A stretch of 64,000 bases of DNA from Marasmius tenuissimus (taxonomy: Eukaryota > Basidiomycota > Agaricomycetes > Agaricales > Marasmiaceae). Numbering within the stretch: position 1 is the stretch's first letter; the number at the start of each line of letters is the position of its first letter. Location of the stretch: positions 124,001 through 188,000 of the forward strand of contig JAQOTA010000018.1 of assembly GCA_029532415.1 (NCBI GenBank). Reading direction: 5' to 3'. The notes under the pieces are model-generated. The model was not told where the DNA came from and made no database searches. It was given only the letters and a program-made list of their open reading frames with translations. This document shows positions 33,406-44,433 of the stretch, one piece after another. The position numbers and the translations under genes were made by a program.

Positions 33406-35859
33406 TTAGACTCGGGGCGTAAACCCGATATTAGATCCTCTCCTGGCAAAGCGGCGCAAGTGCCCTAGGAGGTACCCATCGTCCGACGACATCGAGTCCC
33501 TCTTGGACTCGGTCTGGCCGGACGTTTCCGTCTCCTCCGGATCAAATGGCGAACCATCCATAGGACAGACCGTGCCTTCCTCAGGCAAAGTCCCGTTGGT
33601 GAAGTACGCTCGAACGGCTTTCGAAGTGCACACGGAGGGTGCACTGAGAGAGGCATGCTACGGGAAGAGAATGATGAGCATGGGCGACGGAGGAAAGACG
33701 AACGCCTTTGGCTCACCCCGAGAGAATCTTGCGTTAGAACGACCGATTCAGGGAAGGCCAAGGATACATTTGTTGCGCTGTGGGCAAAGAGGTGAGATGT
33801 CAGAGAAATCGCCGTGTAGAACGATTAGAACTTACGCCTCGAGAGGGGTGACAGGATCTATGGGGGTAGGGCGAGGGCGTCAGCCTAACTATCAAGTATC
33901 CAGAAAGGCTCGAATGAGAATGTGTTCATACCAGCTGTGTTCCCGATGATCAACATGGGGAAGCTAGTGTTTCCAGCAATTGGTCCTATACGAAGGAATG
34001 GTCTCAGCCTTCTCGGCCATGAATGAGGAGCTTGAAGGCCGGAACAAACCTCTGAATTGAGCCTTGGGAATATCCTTCGACCCCAGCCGCTAGATGTCGG
34101 AGAAAGTGTCGTTCAGTCAACTGGCAGTAATGATATGAAGCAGCACATACTTGCACGCAATCCTGGACGACGCAAAGATCGACCCAAACGGTGAATAGTC
34201 CGCCGAGGCCTCGTAGTGGGCTTGCGCTGCCTCAAACTCGGGAGGAACTGCGTCCCCATCATTGCAAGTGTACGCCATGAGCCCTTCGGGAACGTGCTCA
34301 AACTCGTATTTGCTCGAGTCACGGTCGCACTCGAATGGCGGAACCTCCTTAATAACCTCCGAGTCGGACCAGATTGCAGTCGCATTCCTTTCCTTCAACC
34401 CTTGAAGAGCCTTCGCGAAAACAGGCCAGGCAGAGAAGGGGCGGTAGAGGGAATTCGATAATACTCCTCGCACATAATTGTAGTCGACAATGCCGTTGGA
34501 GATGCTGCCTTGGATGGGAATTGGGGCTTTGATGACGGACGCGTAGATGTCATTTAGTTTGCTTTCCATCGCTTCAACGGAGTCTTCGTGGAAAGCGCAG
34601 GATTCGGGGCCGGCTTCCAAGCAGCTTTCAAAAACCCATCGTAATGTCTTGCCGCTGTCTTTGGTGGAAGTAATCCACTGGGCTGTAGCACGTCAAGCGT
34701 CGGTATGATTTCAAGATATCGGACTAAAACGGGCTGGCCACTCACTACGGTAATAATCCTCAGGGTCAGCAACCCCACCAATGACAATACGTTCCACTTT
34801 GTCCTAGAAAGCGAGCTTGGCATAAGCCAGCTTCCATACGGGACGGTTTAGGGGAGTGAACTCACCGGGAACATAGAAGCGAAAGTATAATCAAGTACAG
34901 AGCCGTACCTTGCTCTACTTTCAGTAACCTTCAACAGGCAGGACTCGAGAAAACGCACGAAAAACCCCAGAACTGAACTTTCTTTCTACCGTGCGCTTCA
35001 GCGATTGAAAGCATGTCTCTGGCAGAGTGGTCGGTGTTCATGTGAGCCAACACATTCTTGTCCCTTTGAGCTGCAAGCGATCCCATAATCTTGGTGGAGG
35101 CCCAAAAATGTCCGACATCCATTGCCGTGGAGTTGAGTTCGTCGATAGCCTTATGTTTAAGCTCACGCTCCACACGACTTTCATAGAACTCAATACGAGG
35201 AGTAGAACATTGTATACCTAGAACATGAACCTGAGTAAGTAGAGGGGGCAAGATGCTGGTCGTCCATAGTTTACATACCGCGAGGATCAAACCCAATGAG
35301 GTCGTATTCAGGTCCCAAAGTAGCACGGAGCCTTGCTGCCGAGTCGCGAACAAACCCAACACCGCTACCTCCTGGACCTCCAGGGTTGAAGAGGACGGGA
35401 CCCCGATAGTCTGGGCTATCTGAAGACACGTTGGCAGCCAGACGCGTGAGGGCGATTGCAGCTGTTTCACCCTCGGGTTCGTGATAATTCAATGGTACCT
35501 GTTTGATGAGGGGTCAGAGGAACCGCAACGTTGTGCAGGCATGCTACCCAGCATACCTGAAGGCAAGTACATTCAAACTCCCCGACGTCTCTGTAGCATT
35601 TTACCTATCGGAGCTCTTTCGAGGGCTGCAGCTATCAAGAAAGAATAATATCAGTATGGGGAATGTGCGCGCGGGTGGTTCAATGTGAATACACCGTTCC
35701 CCAGGAAGTTTCATTCCAAGACTGAGTACTATTGCCATCATCGCGAGCTGATAGGTGTCTCCGTGTGGTTGGAGGACAATCTGCCTTTGCGTGTTCAGAG
35801 AAGAACGAGAGAAAAGCGCAGATGAACAAGAGATTCTTCAAAAGATGTCTACGATCCAT
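33406..35859 (-). CDS. Alpha/beta hydrolase with TAP-like C-terminal domain (S33-type peptidase), possibly defective
   Basis: The start at 35859 gives a signal peptide (LLKNLLFICAFLSFFSEHAKA). Later exons encode VPLNYHEPEGETAAIALTRL, GPVLFNPGGPGGSGVGFV, YDLIGFDPRG, the nucleophile motif GFSYGS (Ser), IVIGGVADPEDYY, FPMLIIGNTADPVTPLEA and GHASLSAPSVC with the catalytic His, ending near residue 600. Relatives are secreted or mycelial tripeptidyl-like peptidases. Two spots do not splice cleanly. Between exon 1 and VPLNY the best exon reads LQPSKELR then TAG. Near 34080 the CNGW motif and the next block are in different frames unless an odd donor is used. It may therefore be decaying, or these may be sequence errors. 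A TATA box at 35905 favours the 35859 start over the ATG at 35892. Confidence 0.75.
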
Positions 35860-35904
35860 GAGGTTATAGGTTGAGAGTGAGGACGGGTTCATTGGTGGAT
35901 TCCC

Positions 35905-35911
35905 TTTTATA
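35905..35911 (-). promoter_or_regulatory. TATA box of the alpha/beta hydrolase gene
   Basis: TATAAAA on the minus strand lies about 46 bp upstream of the ATG at 35859 and only 13 bp upstream of the ATG at 35892. A transcript starting some 30 bp downstream would leave out the upstream ATG. Confidence 0.55.
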
Positions 35912-35929
35912 CGAACGATACCTCTCAAA

Positions 35930-37228
35930 AAGACACTGCGAAGGGATGTATTCCCGTGCTAACCGATGCACTGAAGCCGCAGATGTGGAGCCTCATCCCG
36001 CTAGCGTTGGGGACTGCTTCCGCTAGTGAAGGTGTCACAGAACAAGAGACAAGGAATCAAGGTCATGCCGGTCCCCAAAAGCAAAGACCGTTAGACACTG
36101 AGGACAACATTACATCGCAACTCAGTGATTCGTGGATAGCCTTCCTCCACCACTCGACAATGCGTGCTTCTGCGGAACCAGAAAAGTACACGCATTTCAT
36201 TGCAAGTATCCTCATCCTTCAATCCTCGCACATCGTATGGCGTACAGTGCCCATTTAACAGGGTTGCAACTTGATTAAAGTGAGACGCCATGGACAGAAA
36301 TGGACCTCCAGAATGTCATCCATCCCGTCCATCGTCACTAATTGTAATCGTCGGCCTGCTTTGGTTACAACGCGGAAAGACCAAGCTTCAGGAGAGTAGT
36401 GTACCTTACATACACTATAGTGCGGCGGGAGAGTGAGAGACAGCGAGAGCTTAGTCCAAGGGCTGTGTTTTATGGTTTGTGGAGGATGTTCTGAGATGTT
36501 GGTTGAGAGAGTTGCCGTATGCTGGAGAAATGTGGAGCCTCGAGGCTTCCAATGTTAACGGAGCCGAGGAAATAAATTGCGTCTAACGGAAGGACTGGAG
36601 GGCGCGCCGCGCAATCATGATTCAGAGACCGTGACTGTATGAGCACAATCACAATGAAATCGTGTTGGCCATGGTGTAGGGCAGATAGGCGATTGTACAT
36701 TGCCACGTGGCGTGAGTCCGAATATTTTCAGACAGTGCGCACTTATCATTGTGGGGACAACGCAGAGGTGACCAAGAACCCGGGGACGGGACGACAATGA
36801 AATTTGACGTTCAGAATCAAAGATGGGCGACGAGCATGACTCACAGGTGGTAAGACCAAGGTCCACCCCGGTTGCGGTTGAACATTGTGTCCAACGAGGT
36901 CCAACAGGAATGAGCGTAAAAGAGATCGAGTTGGCGTATGGCAGATATGCACGTTGCTGCGTGAGACTAGGTATCTCACAATGCACACTCATCATCGTGG
37001 CAGATAGAGGTGAACGAGAACTCGAAGATAAGACGACGAGAGTTGGATGGACGACAGTGACGAGGGTGAGATTGGCGTGAGAGAGACCGGGCGCCTATCC
37101 TCTCGAAGCATCGGCGTCATCATCGTTCTTTGGCCCAGAACCACCACCACCTCCAGAAGATTCCCGAAACTCGACAGGTGCATACCGAGCCTCCCCAATC
37201 ACGCTAAGGAGCAAATAGGTTCGCCGGC
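35930..37228. other. Gene-poor region with degenerate internal repeats
   Basis: No gene is recognised. Words such as GGCAGATA, GCACGTTGCTGCGTGAG/CATTGCCACGTGGCGTGAG and TCATCATCGTGG/TATCATTGTGGGG recur at roughly 230-bp spacing between 36640 and 37130, suggesting a diverged tandem repeat. Confidence 0.35.
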
Positions 37229-37352
37229 ACGACTGACACAAACGAAACGAACTTGAAGGACCCGAAGTTTATGAAGGAGCGACAAAGGACACGAACGGGC
37301 CCTCTGGTTGACCTATTATCATAGCTTTCGGGTTTGTGCGTATTCCTGCCCT
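37229..37352 (+). pseudogene. Short fragment of GMC oxidoreductase gene
   Basis: About 120 bp match 32319-32442 inside the GMC gene at high identity, encoding the equivalent of NETNLKDPKFMKE and TRTGPLVD before a premature break. No other GMC sequence flanks it. It is a small duplicated exon fragment in the same orientation, about 5 kb from its source. Confidence 0.8.
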
Positions 37353-37572
37353 ATTTTAGCACCTTGGTATGGTTGTTGCACCAGGACTACATGCAATGCG
37401 TACAATAATGGCACACGTTTCAGTCGAGGTAAAGACACCCCGATTGACTGTGTACTCCGTGTGAGACTGATTGACATCGGCGGTTGCCTACTCCTTTTTC
37501 ATGTCTAAAAGGTCTGACGGTGAACGATCCTTTACTTAAACAAGAGCAGGACTATCATCAATTCGCAAGAAC

Positions 37573-38013
37573 ATGTCTGCGTCGGCACCTGAAGATTCGT
37601 CGTACTTGGCATCGTCAGCCTCGACCTCTTCCACGCTCTCTAACGTTTCATTCTCGTCTTTCACAACCGCTTCAACCTCATCGTCGTGCACATCAGCCTC
37701 GTCCAATTCTTTGACTATGCAAGGATACTTCAAAGATGCAATTCCATCGGGAGCAGTGACTCCCCTTCCTCCTCTTCCTCATAATCTTCAAACACAGGGC
37801 AGGCCAATGTCTTTGACGGAACGGCGGGGCTACACCCTCAGCATATCGATTCATCCTGGTCATTTATGGTGTACCAGTGACGCTAAAGGAGCACTCGAGC
37901 CACGAGCCGGTGCTTTACCTCGTCGAAGGAGGAAACAGGCGGTCTTGATGCCAGTCGCATCAGTGATCCATGAGGCGCAGCAATTCGATTTCACGAGCTC
38001 AATATCAGGATGA
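37573..38013 (+). CDS. Small orphan protein, LEPRAGALPRR family (second copy)
   Basis: This is an intronless 146-residue protein. The N-terminal 50 residues are mostly Ser/Thr/Ala. A Pro-rich stretch follows (TPLPPLPHN), then ERRGYTLSISIHPGHLW and GALEPRAGALPRRRRK at about 106-121, and a short tail ending FDFTSSISG. It shares the ordered blocks of the 20617-21015 protein, including Ser-rich start, PLP turn, aromatic/Ile strand and the LEPRAGALPRR signature. No signal peptide or membrane segment is seen. Function is unknown. Conservation restricted to the central block suggests a short binding or structural motif in an otherwise disordered protein. Confidence 0.72.
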   Translation: MSASAPEDSSYLASSASTSSTLSNVSFSSFTTASTSSSCTSASSNSLTMQGYFKDAIPSGAVTPLPPLPHNLQTQGRPMSLTERRGYTLSISIHPGHLWCTSDAKGALEPRAGALPRRRRKQAVLMPVASVIHEAQQFDFTSSISG

Positions 38014-38700
38014 ACTTCGTGGAAGGGATCCTTCACACCCCTTTCCATTCTCTACTTTCAAGTTGTTTCTCAGCGATCCCCGCATCCCATAATCACGACG
38101 GCCCCTTGTAATCCCACTGAGAGCTGGTCTTCGTCAAATTTATGCCTTATCGCCCTTTGCGAGAGTCATATACCCCGTGTTATGATATCTTAGAATCCCT
38201 GACGCTGGGGTCGCTTCCCTGTCCTACCTCCATGTATTCATACCGAACTCATTCTAGATCGTTCTAGTAGCTATGCAGCACCTTGTACAATATGCTAGTG
38301 TTATTGTTTTGCTCAGTTTTCAATGATTCAATCCGAATGGAACGACCCTATGAGGATGGTTGATTTGCATATCGACCCGGACTTGTGGGTGTTTATGTGT
38401 GGAATATGGTTGGCGCCTTTTCAATATGCACGCCACTGACGATCGCTCCTTCAATCACTCAAAAAGAACTACTCTGAACTGTCCCATTCCGCTTCCCCGC
38501 AGTTCGAATACAATCCAAGGTAGGCAACAAACCGCGAGGACGGGTGCGGAGAGGTGCAGGTGGGTGCAAGCAGGCGAGCGCTCAGCTCAAGCACTCACTC
38601 GCCCAGGGCACCGAAAAGCTTCGAACTTCGAAGCAAGCCAGCAGTAGGAATCGGTGTGCACTCATCTTCTAGCAGAAAAATGCACAAGTATCGTAGACCA
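38014..38700. other. Intergenic region and tRNA 3' flank
   Basis: No gene is recognised. A T5 run on the minus strand at about 38678-38682, some 20 bp after the tRNA 3' end, is a suitable RNA polymerase III terminator. Confidence 0.45.
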
Positions 38701-38803
38701 TGGACAACTCCGGATTTGAACCGGAGACCTTTCGCAAGCGCCTTGGAATTCCAAATAGCTCTCAGATGCGAAGCGAACGCGATAACCACTACGCTAGTTG
38801 CCC
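38701..38803 (-). tRNA. tRNA-Ala (anticodon CGC) with a 30-nt intron
   Basis: The 103-nt gene folds into a full cloverleaf. The acceptor stem GGGCAAC/GTTGTCC has the G3:U70 wobble pair that specifies alanine, with discriminator A73. The D arm is GCG TAGTGGTTAT CGC. The anticodon stem TTCGC/GCGAA encloses loop TTCGCAT with anticodon CGC. The T arm is TCCGG TTCAAAT CCGGA. A 30-nt intron sits after position 37, the standard eukaryotic site, and leaves a 73-nt mature tRNA. The A box (TAGCGTAGTGG) and B box (GGTTCAAATCC) are intact. It reads GCG codons. Confidence 0.93.
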
Positions 38804-38951
38804 GTGTATTTTTAGAATTCGTCAATGAAGGTTACTAAACATCGGAATCTATTGAGTTCAGCACTATTATGCAATATGCAGGAATTTGGCTATGGTACTA
38901 ATCTAGGTTCGAGGAAAGTCACATAACCATCCGGTGGCTACAGTGAGCTCT

Positions 38952-40875
38952 TTATGCCTTGGCCAAGATTTCGGTGACCTTGCTGTCACGAGGAGTCATC
39001 GAGATGCGGAAGGGAACGGGGGAACGACCGGAGAGACCATCGTACTCCTTCAAGTCGATGGGCTCGTTAGGGAGCGATTGCAGGTTGAAGGCCCAGATAA
39101 GCCTGGCAACGACCAAGAAGATCTCACGCTCAGCGACCCACATACCGGGGCAGATACGACGGCTAAAAAGTGTAATTAGCAACGAGTAACCCAGGCTGAG
39201 TGGGTGAGGCACACTTACCCGACACCGAACATCCAGTGGTCACGCTCGTATGGGTTAGCAAGGTTGGCGGATTCGGAGGCGAGGGTAGAGTCGTTGACGT
39301 ATCGTTCTGGGTTGAACTTGAAGGGCTCGGGGTGCCTGGCGGGGTCGTGGTGCATGGTGTAGGTGTTCAAGACGACGACGGTGTCCTTGGGGATGAACTG
39401 GCCACGGTAGGTGAAGTCGGCAGAGTTGACGTGAGGAGTACCGAGCCAGAAGGGGTTGTGGCAACGCTCGACTTCCTTGATGATGGCGTGGACGAAGGGA
39501 AGGTTCTTCTCGTCTTCGATAGTTGGGAGACGGTCACGGCCAACGACTCGGTCGACTTCCTCCTGAGCCTTCTTCTGGATGTCGGGGTAGGACGGGATCA
39601 AAGCAGAGAACCATTGCATGATAGATGCGGTCTGCAAAGGACATGAGACACACAGGAGAAAAGGCCCGGGAGAGATCACTCACAGTCTCAACACCACCGA
39701 TCATGAAAGCGGAAATCATGATAGCCATATCGAGGTGGTCGAGCTCTTCTTCCTCCTGAATCTCGATGAGGTGCTTGACCAAGCAGTCCGGGACCTTCTC
39801 GCCAGCCTTCATGCGCTTCTCCATCGCGAGGATCATTCCACCGTAGGTCTCAACGAGATCCTTGTTGAGCTGTTCACCACGCTTGATCATGTAGTTCCAG
39901 TCGCCGAGTTTCTGGAGGATAGGGACGAAGTCGGTCAAGTTGGAGACGGGGCCAGTACAGTTCATGAATTCTCGGGAGAGCTTGAGAGCTTTAGCGACCA
40001 AGGGATCATCGATAGACTCGGTACGCATGCCAAAGGCGACAGTCAGCATGTTGTTGAGACTGCATCGTCCAGCGTGGGGTTCTCAAGGTCGATGGTAAGA
40101 CGCCGGTTTGCAGGAGGGCGACAAAAGTCACTTACGAGGGTTGATGGGGAGGGCGCCGTTGTTGGTGTGTTGCAAGATGTCCTTGACGAGAATGGTGGCT
40201 TCGTAGTCGAGAACGTGGGTGTATGCATCGACGGAACGAGCGACGAGGGAAGTCGAGGCAATACGGCGGTGCTTCCTCCATCTGTCGTTGTAGGGCTAGA
40301 GGTAGATCAAAATCAGTTACCCCTTGAATTGATACTTGCGATCAGTGATTAGATTAGACTTACAGTGGCAGTGATACCGCGTCCAACGAAGATCTTCTTG
40401 GACTTCAAGAACATCTCCTTACGGGAAGAGAAGACGGCACCGTTGGTGACCATAAGGTCCTAGCAAGTCGACATAAGCATTGCGAGACTCGCAGTTGAAT
40501 ACAGCTATCACCCACCTTGACAATCTGAGGGTCCGAAATCATGAGGAAGAGCTGGTTTCCGAGCCACACGGAGTACATGGGACCATAGCGCTTGGCCCAG
40601 TGGTCCAAGGTGAGTTCCGGGAAGTGGGTAAGGAACGGGTGAGAGCCTGGACGAATATATCAGTTCCCAAAAATCTGAACTTCGAATGTGGCAAAAAACC
40701 CACCGACGATGGGGAGACCGACGGGGCCAGGAGGAATTCCATTTCCAGCGCTATCCGTGAGCTTCCTGCCAAAGACGTATTCCTTCAAGGTTTGGAAGTA
40801 GACAAAGACTGTCGCGAGGGCCGAAGCGAACACGACTGTCTTCAGCGAGCTGAAGAGATCGAAGATTTCTGACAT
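38952..40875 (-). CDS. Cytochrome P450 monooxygenase
   Basis: Seven or more exons join from the ATG at 40875 to about 510 residues. The N-terminal membrane anchor (TVVFASALATVFVYF) is followed by the Pro-rich hinge IPPGPVGLPIVG. Core motifs are present: I-helix GGVETT (split by an intron near 39683), ExxR as EVER, FNPERY, and the heme loop FGVGRRICPG with the thiolate Cys (also split by an intron). It would be an endoplasmic-reticulum enzyme inserting one oxygen atom into a lipophilic substrate with electrons from P450 reductase. The clan cannot be set by eye; block order resembles the large fungal families active on aromatics or secondary metabolites. No biosynthetic partner genes flank it, so a role in detoxification or aromatic turnover is as likely. 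Confidence 0.93.
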
Positions 40876-43207
40876 CGTTGTCAGTGTCGAGAAGACTTTG
40901 GCTGGATAGGTCTGGAAGCTGAGTGTGGAATGTAGGAGGGGTGCTTCGATACTCTAGCTCAATCTAGCCCCCAGCTTTTTGTACTCCTGGAGTATCCGTC
41001 AGGGTAGATAACCTGAGTAGGGGCTTGCAAATCCAAGGAAACGTACAGCTGTCTGACCTTCGAACACGAACAAATTCAGTCGATTGTTGGCCGGGCGATG
41101 TGTACGCTGGAGGATCGGAACGTTAGCCACACCACTGTCCGACATTTCAACTATCATCCACCGGGTGTCGACATTGCGTGCTGGGAACAAGGCAATGAGA
41201 GCCTCCCGCAGTCCGCATAATTGCCATGTTCGCCACTCGGGGCTATCAGTCTTACAACCGGGTCAGGCCGTACAAGAAGGCGAAAGACCGCGGCCTGAGT
41301 ACGAAGTAGGCAATACGGCACGTTCCATCATTCGAGGGCGAGCGACGCCCCGCCCAGCGCGAAGTAGCGTCACCAGTAGTGTCGAAGGTAGAGCCGGTTT
41401 TTAATAATGACCTGCTTCACTCCGTGCGACTTGTGTATCCACCTTTACCTGCAACCAGGAGGCGCTATGTCTGCAAGGTGGCTGTCGATTGCGATTGGCC
41501 ATCGTTCGGTACCCGAGCATCTGCCATGCCAAGCTGGGTTCTGGAAGGTTGACATTATGATTGAGGACGACAGCCCGGCCCGGCATCCATAGCGTATGCC
41601 CAACCTCGTCCAGTACCGCGGTATAATCTACGTGGGTCCATCAGGATCTGATTGAAATCTCTCCCCGCGTTGGATGGCGGCCCTTGTCTGTTTAACGAGG
41701 CGCAAGCGCTCACGCAGTGCTTCCGCCATTACCTTCAATATATCTGCCAAACGGATGCATGATGAGGCTTAACCGGGAAAAGATATCGACGGACTACGAT
41801 GAGGGCCAGTCAGATTGATGGTAATCTATCATGCGACACACCAGAAACCTAAGAGCGCTTACCAAGTCCCACAATCCACCTGGAGGATAGCAGATAACCA
41901 AGCATCTACACAGAGGCGTCCGAGAGGTCAAAGGGCCAAAATTGTGGAAGGTTACGACGTGCAAACGCAAAAAGTTTGTCACAGTGAGGTTTGTGGGAAG
42001 GCAACCCGAATAGCCCTACCAAAAAGGTAGTTTGTGCCGAGCCGGACGGAAGAGGAGCAGACTCGAGTAACCCTGGGTGTCGCGAAGGAGGAAACAAAGC
42101 TTGTTACTCACATATTTCGATTTTGTTCTCCGTACCCAAGCCATCTGAGAATCTACGACGATCGGAAATGCGATCCCTACGCGGGCGATGGGTACGAGGA
42201 ACGATACTGCCGTTCATCTCTCAACCTTGTTGAAGCTGGACACCAGAGGAATGCCTAGGATCCAGACTAGATTGATGCCCATCTGCTCGGCCCCAAGGGG
42301 ACGAGTGCAGTGCCTATTACAAGTGTCAACAAGTGAGCGAAGAGTCTATTTGAGGTCAGACTAGCTCACGCGACCGACGATACCCCAGAGAGATTGGGGT
42401 AAATGCTAGTAGATCTAGTAGATCTATGCTCAATGTATGCCAGACGAGATCCTTGTCCTTCATAGTTGTTCCCTTCCATGCGTCCTACAACCTGGGCGCG
42501 ATGTAGTCCATCAGTCTACGCTTTTGGTCATAGGTTCACGGTGAGTGCCTCAGAAATCCTATGAGGAAAGGGTCAATAGGAACTGAACACACAATTGCAA
42601 ATGAATTGACTGGACGCACAGGGAACACGGTTATTGGTCTGATCCCGCCGATGGTCCACACCCACAGGTGACGCGAAAGACTTCATCGCAGGGGGGCCTG
42701 GCTCCCCAGCCAATGATACACGGGCAATTACTGGGGCTGTCGATGCATGTACTGTGACTCAGATTGATACTCAGGGCGCTTCGTCGGCATAAGTTGACAT
42801 AGACTCGAAGGTCAATGACAGCATCTCAAGCATCCATCAATGTTCCTTTCCATGCTTCATGTCGTGCTCCCAAGATCATCTCGGAGTTTGACCGCAATAC
42901 CACTGAGCGTGTTTCCAAGCTCGAGCGGGCGAAGATGATTGCGGTTAAACGTTGAACATTGGATGTTCGCTGGGCGCGACTTTCTCCTGGATATTACGCC
43001 CGAGGATGTTGTTTCTGTGTCCTCATAATTCTTGAACCGTGGAGACGACGGTCTTGCAGAGCCCCCCGAGACTGCAGCGGTTTTGGTCGACTTTTGGACC
43101 CTCAAAGAACCCTCAATATGTAAGCCATGACTTGTAATCTTCGGTCTGAAAAAGCCTCGATATGATGATACATACTTTACTTTTGGATCGACATGCTGCG
43201 CCGTTCT
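40876..43207. other. Gene-poor 2.3-kb region
   Basis: No open frame joins into a recognisable protein on either strand. A plus-strand phrase EHWMFAGRDFLLDI near 42955-43000 looks protein-like but is isolated. The left part presumably holds the P450 promoter. Confidence 0.4.
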
Positions 43208-44173
43208 TCATTGCTCCTCCATTTCTGCTTCCATTACAGCGTCTTCTCCTTGTTGTCCCCCCCACCATGCTGTCGGTCCTAATCCCTGTTCAGCGATAGA
43301 GCACTAAGCGAGATATCAGCCAATGTGTAGCACCTCCGTGATTTCTGGGGGGAAAACTCACTACGATGCTGAATGGCGCCCTTCGCCTCTGTATATCGAC
43401 CGGGACACCATCTTGAGCTTTGGGAGGGCCCGGTTCGTCGTCATAAAATTCATCAGACTCGACACGGACGCGTATGACCTCCCCTTGGTCGATGTACATC
43501 CGTTCTGCAACCGGAGTATCGAGCATTTCGTGGGTCGTAGTGAGGTCGGAGTCTGGAAGCCAGAAGAACGACCGTTCGTTTGGGTCGCTACAAGTTGGAG
43601 GGCATCAATAAGACTTCTGGGGTGGAGGTTGAAAGAGACTGACAAGGCACAAGGTTGGGGAAGGTATATGGCTGGTATATAGATGTCATCGAAGAACCCT
43701 AATGAGACTGAAAGGGAAAACACTGTCAGATTTTCCTTCCATTCGGCTGAACCGGTCACGACGCACCTCTTATTGACTCTTGGTCTGATGATTTTACTTT
43801 GCCCACAATGACCTCGGAATTGAACGGTCTAAATACAACCATTCGGAACACAACTAGACAGGAACTAGCACTCTGAGCCTCGAAGGGATAAAAAGCAAGG
43901 GTTGGACAACACACCTTTGTACCACAAGAAACCATCACCGTATCGTACTTTTCCTTCACCAGCCTCAGTTAGATCGAAAACGCATACACAAAGCCCGACG
44001 TCATGGAGTACACGATTCGCATATTTTTTGTTCAGTTCCGCAATCAGGGCTTCTGCTGGAGGCACACCAAAATCTGACGGATGTATAGCGACAGTGTCCT
44101 AAAAACGAGACTTTTAAGCACCGTTCTCCTTGCTTCGAAAGGAACGTACCTTCAAAATTGCTAAATTGAACAT
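43208..44173 (-). CDS. RPC8: DNA-directed RNA polymerase III subunit RPC8 (Rpc25)
   Basis: Six short exons join in phase. Exon 1 is only eight codons (44173-44150, MFNLAILK), followed by DTVAIHPSDFGVPPAEALI and ELNKKYANRVLHDVGLCVCV. Later exons give FRMVVFRPFNSEVIVGKV, SLGFFDDIYIPAIYLPQP, FFWLPDSDLTTTHEMLD and DQGEVIRVRVE, ending GLGPTAWWGGQQ and an acidic tail. This is the Rpb7-like fold with an N-terminal tip and C-terminal OB (RPC25) domain. In RNA polymerase III it forms the stalk with RPC9 and helps initiation at tRNA and 5S genes. Length (about 210 residues) fits the family. Its start faces ATG101 across 260 bp. Confidence 0.93.
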
Positions 44174-44433
44174 CTCGTGCTATGAAAATTGCGATCTACA
44201 CGAGGGCATCGGGTCCAGATGGTGGTCGCGGTAGGAGTTACAAATCACGATAACCATGACAGTGGAGGCAGTGAACAGCTATCCTCCTTCATCCTTTGTT
44301 CCCCACCCCCACCTTCGCCTATCTCGAACCCATTAGAGCATACATCGAGGTGTCCAAAAGCCAGGAAACCTATCAGCTCAGTTTCAACGCACCACCTCGG
44401 CCGACCTGTGCCTTGCTCACCAGTAGAAAAAAA
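44174..44433. promoter_or_regulatory. Divergent promoter of RPC8 and ATG101
   Basis: The 260-bp interval between two divergent start codons must contain both promoters and leaders. No TATA box is obvious on either side, as is usual for housekeeping genes; C-rich and CCCCACCCCC tracts lie near 44308-44320. Confidence 0.55.

Noticed and set aside
39618..40352. Plus-strand frame of 244 codons inside the P450 locus
   Set aside because: It runs antisense to clear P450 exons and crosses their introns without splice logic.
38952..40875. Biosynthetic gene cluster around the P450
   Set aside because: No terpene synthase, polyketide synthase, peptide synthetase or tailoring partners lie nearby; neighbours are a tRNA and RPC8.
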